Below, piece after piece: positions 8,779-17,755 of a stretch of 50,719 nt of DNA. A program made the translations under genes and the position numbers. Origin of the DNA: an uncultured Sphingobacteriales bacterium (lineage in GTDB: Bacteria > Bacteroidota > Bacteroidia > Chitinophagales > Chitinophagaceae); NCBI GenBank assembly GCA_946479435.1, contig CAMLFX010000009.1:1-50719 (forward strand), written 5' to 3'. The notes below the pieces were generated by a model, which saw only the letters and a list, made by a program, of their open reading frames with translations, was not told where the DNA came from and did not search any database. The first letter of the stretch is position 1, and each line of letters begins with the position of its first letter.

Positions 8779-9801
8779 TTACAAAGCCTCCTTTCTTTTT
8801 GCCAATAAATATGCTTCAGCTATTTCGGCTATCGAACGTTTCTTTTTCTTTTGCTGCTTTTTGTAATACATCCACGCTAGTCCGGCAGCGGCAACCCCCA
8901 CCCCAATTGCAAGAATCAATAAGGTATTGTCTTTAGGTTTTGGTGGCAGGTACACCACACCCGTTGCATTAGTAACGGCAGGATAGTTGACATAGCGCCC
9001 TCTTGCAGGTATCGCCATTTTATCGAAATGTACCGCAAGATTGTTGAGGGCTACCTGCATATCTGCACCACGCATGGGCTTGCCATGGCCTGTGGCCACT
9101 ACTCTTGGATTGAGATCAGCAAGATTTTTTACAGATACGCCCGCGGCCTCCCAATCGTATGTAAGATATTTAGGAGGACCGGAAAGTTTCTTAATCTGCA
9201 ACATAACAGAGGTTACCGATTCAGGTTTGGTAGTTACAAAGGCATCACCTACAATCATTACTTTATCACGATCTCTGAAAAAGCTTACATGGCCAGGGGA
9301 ATGGCCGGGTGAATTGATATAACGCCAGCCCGGAAGAAAAGGAACACTACCATCAGGAGGTAGTATGTGCAATCTTGATTCAACATCGATTGGGTTGCGC
9401 GGATATAAACCAGATACTTTTGACATGAGCCCGCCACCAACTTTAGGGTCGGCCGGTGGATAAGATGAACGGCCGCTTAAATAGGGCAACTCCAGATAGT
9501 GGCAATAAATATTTACATCCCATTCATCAGCCAGTTTTTTTAGCGAGCCTACGTGATCGAAATGGCCATGAGTAAGTAATATAGCTGCAGGTTTGCTGTT
9601 TTCACCGAACAATGCCGCTGCCACTTTTTTAATTTTTACTGCTGAAGATTTTAGCCCTGTATCTATAAGCACCCATTCCCTTGTTTCCGGGTTTTGTACA
9701 ATGTACATATTCACGAAAACATCTTTGGTTCCCCAAACAAATGGGGCAACATCAAAATATAGTGTATGTACTTCTTTATGCTGTGAGAGTTGTTCTTTCA
9801 T
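8779..9801 (-). CDS. Metallo-beta-lactamase-fold hydrolase with C-terminal membrane segment
   Basis: A 340-residue protein. The MBL metal motif is THGHFDHVG (His78, His80, Asp82, His83), followed by SPGHSPGH (167-171), the bridging Asp186 in VGDAF and a final ATGHGKP with the last His ligand near 240. This set is complete for a binuclear zinc enzyme of the glyoxalase II-like type. Residues about 292-312 (NTLLILAIGVGVAAAGLAWMY without charge) form one transmembrane helix followed by KKQQKKKKRS and a short amphipathic tail. There is no N-terminal signal peptide. The tail anchor is unusual for the family and the orientation is uncertain. Substrate unknown. Confidence 0.85.
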   Translation of the reverse strand: MKEQLSQHKEVHTLYFDVAPFVWGTKDVFVNMYIVQNPETREWVLIDTGLKSSAVKIKKVAAALFGENSKPAAILLTHGHFDHVGSLKKLADEWDVNIYCHYLELPYLSGRSSYPPADPKVGGGLMSKVSGLYPRNPIDVESRLHILPPDGSVPFLPGWRYINSPGHSPGHVSFFRDRDKVMIVGDAFVTTKPESVTSVMLQIKKLSGPPKYLTYDWEAAGVSVKNLADLNPRVVATGHGKPMRGADMQVALNNLAVHFDKMAIPARGRYVNYPAVTNATGVVYLPPKPKDNTLLILAIGVGVAAAGLAWMYYKKQQKKKKRSIAEIAEAYLLAKRKEAL

Positions 9802-10013
9802 AAGTGGTTGATTGCTTTTTCATTACTAATGAAAGCCTGTGTGTGGCCACTTGCAACCCAACAAAAACATGCCAGCTGCACCATTTTTGTTGCCTTTTTA
9901 ATAAGCTTATAATTTACCTGAGTACTTTACAGCGCTTCAACGGTATGTTTTTAACATCGCTATATCAGATATACTCACTATATTCATCAATATAAAAAAC
10001 GCTAACAAAGTTC

Positions 10014-11396
10014 ATGAGCTGGAAGCAAGTGAAATGGCGCATCCGCTATTATTTACAATATTTCCCATTTACTATAAATACCCTTGTATGTGTTGCTGCG
10101 GCTTATATAGCATATAAGTTTTTGTATCGCCCGTTAGGTAAAGAAGATGTGTCTCCCTTTCGCCCCTTTATACTCCTAATGGGTAAAATGGTATTCTGGT
10201 TTGCTATAGGATTGGTGGCCGTTTCGGTAATGAGTACTATTGCCAGTTGGCTATATTATTTGTGGCTGCGTAAACAAAAACATTACCAGCTGCAAGTGGC
10301 TTTCAGTACCGAAACAATGCGCAACGGAAAAAAACGTTTATATATGGATGCTCAGCTGGATGGGGTGCGTCGTCCTGTACTGGGTTTTGTAAAAGGCAGG
10401 TTGTTTTACGATGATCATCAAATGACGGATAAGTTCAGTTTGCTATCTAACAAATGGAAAGAACGTAGCTGGTTTCGTGCTGCTATAACCGGGCGCAGCA
10501 GACTTAACCTGCCTGATATTAAAGAATACCAGCTAGGTGGTGGCTTCGTATATTTCGAGGATATGCTTCACCTTTTTTCACTGTCAGTAGCACAACCTAT
10601 TGGCGGGCAGTTTTACCAACCACCACTATTAGCGGAAGAAGATGACCGCGATGTGTTTCCTAAAAAAACGGAAACCATGGATATACGCATTGACCAAATG
10701 CGACGTGTAGAAGGTGAATATCATAATTATAAAGATTTTGAAAGTGGTGATGATGTACGCCGTATAGTATGGAAGGTGTATGCAAAAAACAGAGATCTTG
10801 TTGTGCGGATACCGGAAATGTTTGAACCTTATGCATCTCATCTGTATTTCTATGCCAGTTTCCAGGTATCGGTAAAGAACCAATGGATGAATGAAGGTTA
10901 TTTTAAGGAAATGCTGAACTATTACAAGAACGGTATCTGGACGGTGTATGATGCGCTTGCTAAAAAAGAATGGCAATTAAGATATGTGCCTGACCAAAGC
11001 TTTACCGTGCCTGAACACTTAAGCGAAGCCGATAAAACCGCACGTATTATCAGTAATAGCGAATGGCATAAGGATAGCTCTTTAAAACAGTATTTCAACA
11101 CGCGCAATGGTACAGTGCTTTGCATCTCATCGCTAACTGATCTTGAGGAGCTAGAAAACCTGCTTGACCAATGTGATGGCACTACTGTTATTTATTTTAT
11201 CAAGCTATCTAAAGTGTTCCGTCATTTTGTAGCATGGAACTGGTTGAAAAGAATAGTGTTCTTACCACCCAAAGACAGGTTAAACAAATTGCGCACAATG
11301 TGGACGTTTTCGCCAATACGCTTGCAAATACAAAAAAGGGAGAAGCAAATAGAAGAAATGCTGAATAAAAGCAGTGTGAACCACGCTACCCTCTAG
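10014..11396 (+). CDS. DUF58-domain membrane protein
   Basis: A 460-residue protein with two N-terminal transmembrane helices (about 20-40 and 50-82, FWFAIGLVAVSVMSTIASWL) and a DUF58 core. The core hallmark, YHNYKDFESGDDVRRIVWK followed by YAKNRDLVVRI (about 232-262), matches the R-x-Y-x-x-G-D-x-x-R-x-I-x-W signature. DUF58 proteins usually sit with MoxR ATPases and VWA proteins as putative chaperone or envelope-stress modules, but no moxR or vwa gene is adjacent here. It overlaps the convergent DUF6048 gene by 11 nt at its 3' end. Confidence 0.85.
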   Translation: MSWKQVKWRIRYYLQYFPFTINTLVCVAAAYIAYKFLYRPLGKEDVSPFRPFILLMGKMVFWFAIGLVAVSVMSTIASWLYYLWLRKQKHYQLQVAFSTETMRNGKKRLYMDAQLDGVRRPVLGFVKGRLFYDDHQMTDKFSLLSNKWKERSWFRAAITGRSRLNLPDIKEYQLGGGFVYFEDMLHLFSLSVAQPIGGQFYQPPLLAEEDDRDVFPKKTETMDIRIDQMRRVEGEYHNYKDFESGDDVRRIVWKVYAKNRDLVVRIPEMFEPYASHLYFYASFQVSVKNQWMNEGYFKEMLNYYKNGIWTVYDALAKKEWQLRYVPDQSFTVPEHLSEADKTARIISNSEWHKDSSLKQYFNTRNGTVLCISSLTDLEELENLLDQCDGTTVIYFIKLSKVFRHFVAWNWLKRIVFLPPKDRLNKLRTMWTFSPIRLQIQKREKQIEEMLNKSSVNHATL

Positions 11397-12168
11397 TACC
11401 GGGTTTGTCTTGCCTTTGTATATTACTTGGTGCTGTCGGTTCGGGGGTGGGCGTATCTGCCGGCTTCACAACTTTCATAACTTTTTTCCATCGGATGGCA
11501 TAGTTAATATAAAAGTTGAAATCGAAAACTGAGTTTTTATCGCCCATGCCATAACCTGCAATGTAAGATGGTGGCAGTTCTTTGAACCTGCCTTGGTTCA
11601 ACCTGAATTTCCCCCTTATGTTCCAACCGGCAAATAAACATTTTACCAACTCTACACGAACACCTCCGGTCACTTCGAACCAATGAGCTACCATATCATC
11701 AGCCGGTATAGTGCCTGATATGTTACCCCAGAAGGCATCTTTCGTAGTATAGTTTGCCGCGCCCCTGTGTATAGGTGCAAAACCATAACGGGCGCCGATA
11801 AAACCAAGATCCCAATCTTTAGCAGACATGCGCGCCAGCATACTTTTATTGATGCCGATCTTAGCAAAATAGTTATTGCTGTTGTACGATAATGGATCGG
11901 TATTGAATTCAGCACTGCCCCAGCCACCCTCAGCTACAGCGTACATATCCTTTTTTAAATAATAGTCAACTTCAAATTCGTAACTGCGCTGAGAGGTTAG
12001 GAAAGCGTTAATAACCGGCTTTAGGATATCAATACCAAAACGCAACTGATGAAAACTATCGGCAGCAACTTTGGGTGATGGTGCGTTACTTGCATCATCG
12101 TTCTCTACCTGTGCAAGTGCAGGTATTGTAAACAATAAGAAAAATATGCTAATAATAAATCTTGACAT
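11386..12168 (-). CDS. DUF6048 outer-membrane-type protein
   Basis: A 260-residue exported protein with a signal peptide (1-19, ending PALAQ). The rest has alternating beta-strand periodicity (YEFEVDYYLKKDMYAVAEGG, FAKIGINKSML, FEVTGGVRVELV, FDFNFYINYAIRWKKV), typical of a small outer membrane beta-barrel, then a Pro/Thr-rich tail (about 238-260). Family DUF6048 is commonly found beside DUF6452 in Bacteroidota, and here the two overlap by 20 nt. It is the last gene of the pheT chain. The function is not known. Confidence 0.8.
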   Translation of the reverse strand: MSRFIISIFFLLFTIPALAQVENDDASNAPSPKVAADSFHQLRFGIDILKPVINAFLTSQRSYEFEVDYYLKKDMYAVAEGGWGSAEFNTDPLSYNSNNYFAKIGINKSMLARMSAKDWDLGFIGARYGFAPIHRGAANYTTKDAFWGNISGTIPADDMVAHWFEVTGGVRVELVKCLFAGWNIRGKFRLNQGRFKELPPSYIAGYGMGDKNSVFDFNFYINYAIRWKKVMKVVKPADTPTPEPTAPSNIQRQDKPGTRG

Positions 12169-12661
12169 TTTCTACGCTTGCATCGTTTGAAACATTTCCA
12201 TTGATCAGTTTTACGGAATCAATATTATTGTTTGTGTACCTAAGATTGTTAATAGTATAATAATTAGTGTAGCCACATGCATTAGAAATAAAATGCAGGC
12301 TGCGGGCGTAATAAAATGTAATAGTGTCTTTATCGTATGGAGAAGTCTTAGCAGAGTCGGGCTGTATGAAAATGCTGGTACTATCACTTATCGGTGACAA
12401 TACAACACTGTCGATCTTATTGATGTTTTTTCCTGCAAATATGAAATAGGTGGGTGAATCGAGCGCGCCTACTATCAGGTTGGGCAACAAAGAATCGAGT
12501 GCAACGATGCCTGTATCGCTTTCTACGGCCTTGTACACGCCTATATGCATACCTACCCTTACCGGTTGCAGACATGGGTCTTTCTGACGGTCGCAGGCCA
12601 TCCAGCAAACAGATACCAATATTAAAATGGTTGGTAAATAAATCTTGCGAAAATCAATCAT
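12149..12661 (-). CDS. DUF6452 lipoprotein
   Basis: A 170-residue lipoprotein: an N-terminal hydrophobic stretch ILVSVCWMAC places the lipobox cysteine at about residue 23, followed by DRQKDPCLQPVRVGMHIG, the typical opening of DUF6452. The mature part is beta-rich. It overlaps the coiled-coil gene upstream by 8 nt and DUF6048 downstream by 20 nt, so the pair is translated together. A joint role at the outer membrane is likely from the pairing, but no activity is known. Confidence 0.8.
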   Translation of the reverse strand: MIDFRKIYLPTILILVSVCWMACDRQKDPCLQPVRVGMHIGVYKAVESDTGIVALDSLLPNLIVGALDSPTYFIFAGKNINKIDSVVLSPISDSTSIFIQPDSAKTSPYDKDTITFYYARSLHFISNACGYTNYYTINNLRYTNNNIDSVKLINGNVSNDASVENVKIYY

Positions 12662-12929
12662 TGAGCGTATTCAGAATTTTATCTATTTCGCCTATTACAT
12701 TATCCAGTTGCTTACGCATGGCATTTTTGTCATCGTCATTCGCCAGCGTTTTATCAATCCCCGTAGCTACCATATTTTCTTGAAGCGTGACGAGTTTTGT
12801 ATTTAATATCTCAATCGATTGCAATTGTGCACTTACAGTATCTTTAAGCTGTTTGTTTTCAGCTTGCAATGTTGCATGTTTTCTAAGCAGCATATCCAGT
12901 TTGTCGTTCAGCAATTGCAATTCCTGCAT
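12654..12929 (-). CDS. Small coiled-coil protein linked to pheT
   Basis: A 91-residue protein predicted to be almost entirely coiled coil: heptad-like repeats from LQLLNDKLDMLLRKHATLQA through VSAQLQSIEILNTKLVTLQE, followed by an acidic linker and a last amphipathic helix. Its ATG overlaps the pheT stop by one base (TAATG), so it is translationally coupled. In many Bacteroidota a coiled-coil gene in this place precedes zapA of the division ring, so a ZapB-like role is a reasonable guess. Here zapA does not follow; a DUF6452 lipoprotein does. Confidence 0.75.
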   Translation of the reverse strand: MQELQLLNDKLDMLLRKHATLQAENKQLKDTVSAQLQSIEILNTKLVTLQENMVATGIDKTLANDDDKNAMRKQLDNVIGEIDKILNTLND

Positions 12930-15334
12930 TATTCGCGTATTTGGGCTTGTAACTTGGTTGTATAAGCTTTTACCAGTTGTTGCATCAGCTGGTCGGTTTC
13001 CGTATCCGTAAGCGTGCGGTCATTCAACTGGAACGTATAGTTAAGCGCAAAAGATTTTTTACCCTCACCCAGTTTCTCACTCTCAAATATATCAAACAAA
13101 CCAAAGGACTGCAACGAATCTATTTTCAGTTGGTTAGTTACATCCTGTACTTGCTGATAAGTAATAGTCTTATCCAGCACCACGGCCAAATCACGCTGAA
13201 CGGTTGGAAACTTGGTTACCTCAGCATATTTTATTTTGTGTGCATCAGCCGCTTTTAGCCACAAGGCCCAGTTGATAGTTGCAAAAAAGACACCTTGCTT
13301 AATGTCAAAGTCTTTTAACTTTTTCGTATCAACACCCGTTACGCTACACAGATCCTGGTTTTTCCATTTCCATATTATAGTACCACTCACCTCATCAATT
13401 TGCAGAGTAGTTTTGCTGATACCCGCCTGCAATAGCAGGTTGGCAATAATACCTTTCAGATAATATACATCAGCCTTAACAGCTTGCTGGTTCCATTGTG
13501 TGGTTTGCACATCGCCGGTCAGCCACATAGCCAGTTGCTCTTGTTGTATATACTTATCGCCTTCCTGCGTGTAGGTATTGCCAAACTCGTACAAAGCAAG
13601 GTTTTGCTGTTTGCGGTTAACATTGTACTGAACCACTTCAAGGCCGCTCTCTAAAAGAGACGGGCGCATTACATCCAGTTCACTGCTTAGGCTATTTAGC
13701 ATTTTTACCAGGTCGGTACGCTCAGGATAAAACTTACTGTTGACGATAGAATTGGTAACAATTTCGCTAAAGCCTTTAGCAGTAAGTGTTGAAGCAATCT
13801 TGTCTTTATCTGCCCGATCGTTCACCATAGCTTTGCCCAGCGATATATTGAGGCGCGTTGGTATTTCCACATTGTCAAGCCCATCTATACGCAAAACTTC
13901 TTCTACTATATCGGCAGGTTGTAATACATCGGTTTTATTCGATGGCACCTTTACAATAAAACTGTCATTATTGCTTTCTTCAATTTCGAAGCCCAAAGCT
14001 TTTAATATCTGTTGTACAGTTTCAGGTTTATATTCTTTACCGCTCAGCTTATTGATATAAGAATAAGTAGTGCTCACTTTTACTGGCTCTAACTGGCGTG
14101 GATATACATCGATGATACCAGATGATATTTGTCCGCCGCATATTTCAGCAATAAGCGCAGCTGCACGTTCCAGCGCAGGTTGTACGTTGTTAATATCAAC
14201 ACCTTTCTCAAAATGTGTGGCTGCATCGGTACGCAAACCATGATGCATGGATGTGCGGCGTATGTAGGTAGGGTCGAAATAAGCGCTTTCCAGGAATATA
14301 TTGGTAGTAGCATTGCTAACACCACTTTTAGCGCCGCCAAACACACCCGCTATACACATACCCTTTTCAGCATCGCATATCATCAGGTCGTTGCCTTGCA
14401 GTTTACGCTCTTTATCGTCTAGGGACAGGAACATAGTGCCAGCAGCTTCGAAACGCACTTTTACCTGATTTCCTGCTATCTGGTTTGCATCAAAGGCATG
14501 CAGTGGTTGTCCGTATTCATGCAATACATAGTTGGTAATATCAACCACATTATTAATAGAACGCACCTCTATGGTCTTTAATCGTTGTTGCAGCCATTTG
14601 GGCGATTCACCCACTTTTACGCCGCTAAGGCTAATACCCATATACCTGGCGCAAGCTTCAGGTGCATCTATTGTAACATTGATATCAATATTACCGGTTT
14701 TTGCAGGTAATGCTACTGCCGGGCGCCTTACTTCATAATGTTTACCCCTGTGATGGGTTAAATATGCGCATACGTCGCGCGCTACGCCTATATGGCTCAT
14801 AGCATCCGACCTGTTGGGCGTAAGGCCAATATGTATAGCAGTGTCAGGCTCGGAAATATTGAAATATTGGTTAGCGGGAGTACCTATAGGCGCATCTGCA
14901 GGTAGTATCATAATACCTGCATGGCTCTTGCCCAGGCCTATTTCATCCTCCGCGCATATCATGCCTTCGCTCTCTTCGCCGCGTATTTTGGCCTTTTTTA
15001 TTAGGAAAGCCTCACCTTCCGTTGGGTGTACGGTAGTGCCTACAGTAGCTACCACTACCCTTTGGCCCGCCGCTACATTGGGTGCACCGCATACTATTTT
15101 CAAAGGGGCAGGGCCACCTGCATTTACCGTTGTTATTTTCAGTTTATCAGCATTCGGGTGTTGTTCACAAGTCAATACCTCTCCAATCACAAGCCCGGCA
15201 AGGCTTCCTTTCACATCTTCCACCGTTTCCATGGTTTCAACTTCCAGGCCAATAGAGGTAAGAATATGGCTAAGTTCCGCTGCCGGTATAGGTTCCGGCA
15301 AATAGTCCATCAACCATTTATAAGAAATTATCAT
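12929..15334 (-). CDS. pheT: Phenylalanine-tRNA ligase beta subunit
   Basis: An 801-residue subunit of the alpha2-beta2 enzyme that charges tRNA-Phe. I start it at the ATG giving MIISYKWLMDYLPEPI, the canonical N-terminus; an in-frame ATG 87 nt further upstream would add 29 residues unlike the family. Domains in order: the EMAP/OB tRNA-binding domain (about 40-150, VVCEQHPNADKL type segment seen as TCEQHPNADKLKITTV), B3/4 editing region (about 210-370), B5 (about 400-470, KEYKPETVQQILKALGF), a catalytic-like core, and the C-terminal anticodon-binding FDX-ACB domain (about 705-800, KFPTVQRDLAVVLD). pheS is not in the window. It heads an overlapping four-gene chain. Confidence 0.96.
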   Translation of the reverse strand: MIISYKWLMDYLPEPIPAAELSHILTSIGLEVETMETVEDVKGSLAGLVIGEVLTCEQHPNADKLKITTVNAGGPAPLKIVCGAPNVAAGQRVVVATVGTTVHPTEGEAFLIKKAKIRGEESEGMICAEDEIGLGKSHAGIMILPADAPIGTPANQYFNISEPDTAIHIGLTPNRSDAMSHIGVARDVCAYLTHHRGKHYEVRRPAVALPAKTGNIDINVTIDAPEACARYMGISLSGVKVGESPKWLQQRLKTIEVRSINNVVDITNYVLHEYGQPLHAFDANQIAGNQVKVRFEAAGTMFLSLDDKERKLQGNDLMICDAEKGMCIAGVFGGAKSGVSNATTNIFLESAYFDPTYIRRTSMHHGLRTDAATHFEKGVDINNVQPALERAAALIAEICGGQISSGIIDVYPRQLEPVKVSTTYSYINKLSGKEYKPETVQQILKALGFEIEESNNDSFIVKVPSNKTDVLQPADIVEEVLRIDGLDNVEIPTRLNISLGKAMVNDRADKDKIASTLTAKGFSEIVTNSIVNSKFYPERTDLVKMLNSLSSELDVMRPSLLESGLEVVQYNVNRKQQNLALYEFGNTYTQEGDKYIQQEQLAMWLTGDVQTTQWNQQAVKADVYYLKGIIANLLLQAGISKTTLQIDEVSGTIIWKWKNQDLCSVTGVDTKKLKDFDIKQGVFFATINWALWLKAADAHKIKYAEVTKFPTVQRDLAVVLDKTITYQQVQDVTNQLKIDSLQSFGLFDIFESEKLGEGKKSFALNYTFQLNDRTLTDTETDQLMQQLVKAYTTKLQAQIRE

Positions 15335-15765
15335 CTGTTTTAATCGAAATTTGCTGTAAAGATAGCCCATGATTCGGGATGCTGATAATAAATGGCATCG
15401 TTTTAAAAAAATGTGAGCCATCTTGTTTTATGAACATTTTTTTGTGGGATATTTGTGGATTGATGTGAATTGCAGGTAGGAAATGTGGATAAAGATGATT
15501 TGTATGACAATGTAGGTGAATAAATATGTGGGTATACTGTTACTCTGCTGCTTATAACTAATACTTTGACAAACCCTTTGCGCATTCAATTTTCAATTTA
15601 CATTAGTCCTCCACCCTCATTCAGGTAACATGCCGGTAATATCTGCTTAACAATTTGGAAATGTTGGGCAGCAAAACACAAGGGACTGTGCTAAAAAGGC
15701 AATGACAATAAGGGTTAGGGAATTGAATACAACAGAATTACAACAGTATAACGTACTAACCATCA
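15335..15765. other. 431-bp intergenic region between divergent pheT and dnaB
   Basis: No credible gene: the only open frames are short, with no family resemblance. The pheT-proximal part (15405-15540) is AT-rich and holds a run of TGTGGnnn sites in one orientation, annotated separately. A TATCTTTA -7-like box for pheT lies on the minus strand at 15357-15364. The dnaB-proximal half shows nothing I can name. Both genes presumably carry their promoters here. Confidence 0.6.
15443..15535 (-). promoter_or_regulatory. Cluster of DnaA-box-like sites
   Basis: Read on the minus strand there is one perfect DnaA box TTATCCACA (15484-15492) and four near matches sharing the CACA core: TATCCCACA (15443-15451), CAATCCACA (15454-15462), CAATTCACA (15464-15472) and ATACCCACA (15527-15535). 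All five point the same way within 93 bp of AT-rich DNA. Such clusters occur at replication origins and at DnaA-regulated promoters. The region flanks dnaB. Chance of one perfect box is not small; the co-oriented clustering is the evidence. Confidence 0.45.
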
Positions 15766-17475
15766 ATGGCAGTAAACATTAAGAAAGATTTTGGTAACAC
15801 GCGCAGTCGCAAACCCGACCTCACTACCCTGGTTTATGGAAAAGTGCCGCCGCAGGCCCCTGAACTGGAAGAAGCGGTATTGGGTGCTGTAATGCTGGAA
15901 AAAGACAAATTAGCAGAAGTTTTAGAGATCATCCAAAGCGAAGATTGCTTTTATGTGGATGCGAACCAGAAGATATATGCGGCAATACGCCGCCTGTTTG
16001 ATAAGGGTATGCCGGTTGATCTGCTTACAGTAACAGAGGAACTGCGCCGCAGCAGTGAGCTGGAAATAGTTGGTGGTGCCTACTACCTTACTAAGCTGAC
16101 AATGAGCGTAGTATCGAGCGCACACGTTGAGGCCCACGCCCGTATTGTAATGGAGAAATTTATACAAAGGGAACTTATACGTATATCCGGGCAAGTAATT
16201 GGCGATGCTTATGAGGACAGTACTGATGTTTTTGATCTTTTAGATAAGGCTGAAAGCAACCTTTATGAAATAACCGATAAACACCTCCGTAAAAACTTTA
16301 AAAGCCTGAAAGAGGTATTGGTAAATACCGTACACGAAATTGAAGAAGCCAAAAACAAGCAAGAGGATGTGACCGGCGTACCAACCGGTTTCAGGCAGCT
16401 TGACCGCGTAACCTCGGGTTGGCAGAAGAATGCCCTCATCATCGTAGCTGCACGCCCAGCCGTGGGTAAAACAGCCTTCTGTCTCAATCTGGCGATGAAC
16501 GCGGCTTTGAACTCCCCAAAGCCTTTCCCCGTAGCCTTCTTCTCGCTTGAGATGGGTGCAGGAGAATTGGTAAAACGTATGCTGGCCTGCCAAACAGAGG
16601 TAAGCATGGATGCCATTACCAAGGGCCGTATGCAGGAACACGAGTTCATACAGATGACCCAACGTATGAACAAACTGGCAGGTGCCCCTATCTTCCTTGA
16701 CGACCAGGCAGCCCTAAACATTTTTGAGTTGCGGGCCAAGGCACGCAGGCTAAAGCAGAAGTATGATATACAGATGATCATCATTGACTACCTGCAGCTA
16801 ATGCAGGGCAGCATCAATGGCGGCGGTAACCGTGAGCAGGAAATATCGAAGATATCGCGCGACCTCAAGTCGCTGGCGAAGGAACTGGAGATACCAATCA
16901 TTGCACTGTCTCAATTAAACCGTTCAGTAGAATCGCGTAAAGAATCGAAAGTACCGCAGCTGAGTGACCTTCGTGAGTCCGGAGCCATCGAGCAGGATGC
17001 CGATATGGTTATGTTTCTGTATCGCCCTGAATACTATGGTATTAATAATGATGCTATGGGTAATCCATTAGAAGGCGAAACCCACGTACATATCGCCAAA
17101 AACCGTAGCGGTAGCACTGATACGGTAAAAGTGCGTTTTATAAAGGAATACCAGAAATTTGTCGATCTCCCTGATAATGATTTTGGCTTCAGCGGAAACG
17201 ACTTCCCGAACTTTGGCGGTGGGGGCAATTTTGACCGTGATGGTGGTAATGGCGGAGGAAACTTTAAGCTGCAAACAGATAATCCCCAGGCAGGCATTCG
17301 CAGAAACACCCCACCCGATACCAGTGAGTTTAGTGGCAGTAAAATGTTCATACCCGGTGGTTTCCAGACATTACCATCAAAAGCAAATGACTATAATTTT
17401 GACGATGATGATATGCAGACCCCTTTCAAACAAAAACCTAAGACTGACCAGGGAGATGAAGATGCCCCTTTTTAA
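15766..17475 (+). CDS. dnaB: Replicative DNA helicase DnaB
   Basis: A 569-residue hexameric helicase that unwinds the fork and recruits primase. The N-terminal helical domain spans about 25-130 (PPQAPELEEAVLGAVMLE). The RecA-like motor carries TGVPTGFRQLDRVTSGW (203-219), Walker A ARPAVGKTA with K235, Walker B IIIDYLQLM (about 339-347), the RDLKSLAKEL arginine-finger region and the DRxESGAIEQDADMV-type segment seen as LRESGAIEQDADMVMFLYRP. The last about 100 residues are a Gly/Asn/Asp-rich low-complexity tail (FGGGGNFDRDGGNGGGNF) ending in an acidic DQGDEDAPF. That acidic tip resembles SSB-type interaction tails, a possible partner-docking element. No intein is present. Confidence 0.96.
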   Translation: MAVNIKKDFGNTRSRKPDLTTLVYGKVPPQAPELEEAVLGAVMLEKDKLAEVLEIIQSEDCFYVDANQKIYAAIRRLFDKGMPVDLLTVTEELRRSSELEIVGGAYYLTKLTMSVVSSAHVEAHARIVMEKFIQRELIRISGQVIGDAYEDSTDVFDLLDKAESNLYEITDKHLRKNFKSLKEVLVNTVHEIEEAKNKQEDVTGVPTGFRQLDRVTSGWQKNALIIVAARPAVGKTAFCLNLAMNAALNSPKPFPVAFFSLEMGAGELVKRMLACQTEVSMDAITKGRMQEHEFIQMTQRMNKLAGAPIFLDDQAALNIFELRAKARRLKQKYDIQMIIIDYLQLMQGSINGGGNREQEISKISRDLKSLAKELEIPIIALSQLNRSVESRKESKVPQLSDLRESGAIEQDADMVMFLYRPEYYGINNDAMGNPLEGETHVHIAKNRSGSTDTVKVRFIKEYQKFVDLPDNDFGFSGNDFPNFGGGGNFDRDGGNGGGNFKLQTDNPQAGIRRNTPPDTSEFSGSKMFIPGGFQTLPSKANDYNFDDDDMQTPFKQKPKTDQGDEDAPF

Positions 17476-17503
17476 TGAGTTACTAACCTGATCTATAAAT
17501 AAT

Positions 17504-17530
17504 AAACAGCCACTTAATAAGTGGCTGTTT
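17504..17530 (+). terminator. Intrinsic terminator of dnaB
   Basis: Perfect 12-bp inverted repeat AAACAGCCACTT / AAGTGGCTGTTT with a 3-nt loop, followed by further T residues, 28 nt after the dnaB stop. Confidence 0.9.
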
Positions 17531-17693
17531 TATGTAACAGGTGTATGACTGAATGAGCACCGTTCAGAATATTAATCACAAGTAAATAATTCGTCGCTTG
17601 AATGTCAAAAAAAGGGTGATTTTATATATGGGATATTATTTGGCTTAAAAATTGTTTCAGTACAAAGCAATAATGCATATTGCTTATCGTTAT

Positions 17694-17727
17694 TTTGTTT
17701 CTTAAACCATTTTGTATTATATATTTT
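17694..17727 (+). promoter_or_regulatory. Candidate Bacteroidota promoter for the lipoprotein gene
   Basis: TTTG (17694-17697) and TATATTTT (17720-17727), separated by 22 nt, resemble the -33 TTTG / -7 TAnnTTTG pair with one mismatch in the -7 box. The ATG follows 28 nt later. Confidence 0.4.
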
Positions 17728-17755
17728 CACACCCACTAAACAAAACAAATCCCTT

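Noticed and set aside
9859..9892. Inverted repeat CAACAAAA / TTTTGTTG with a T-run after it
   Set aside because: AT-only stem with a bulge and no gene ending just upstream on the plus strand; too weak for a terminator.
9804..9995. 63-codon plus-strand frame upstream of the DUF58 gene
   Set aside because: Cys/Leu-rich product with no family match, in an AT-rich leader region; likely chance.
15403..15585. 60-codon minus-strand open frame in the pheT-dnaB gap
   Set aside because: No family resemblance, low-complexity Ser/Thr-rich product, and it overlies the DnaA-box-like cluster; likely chance.
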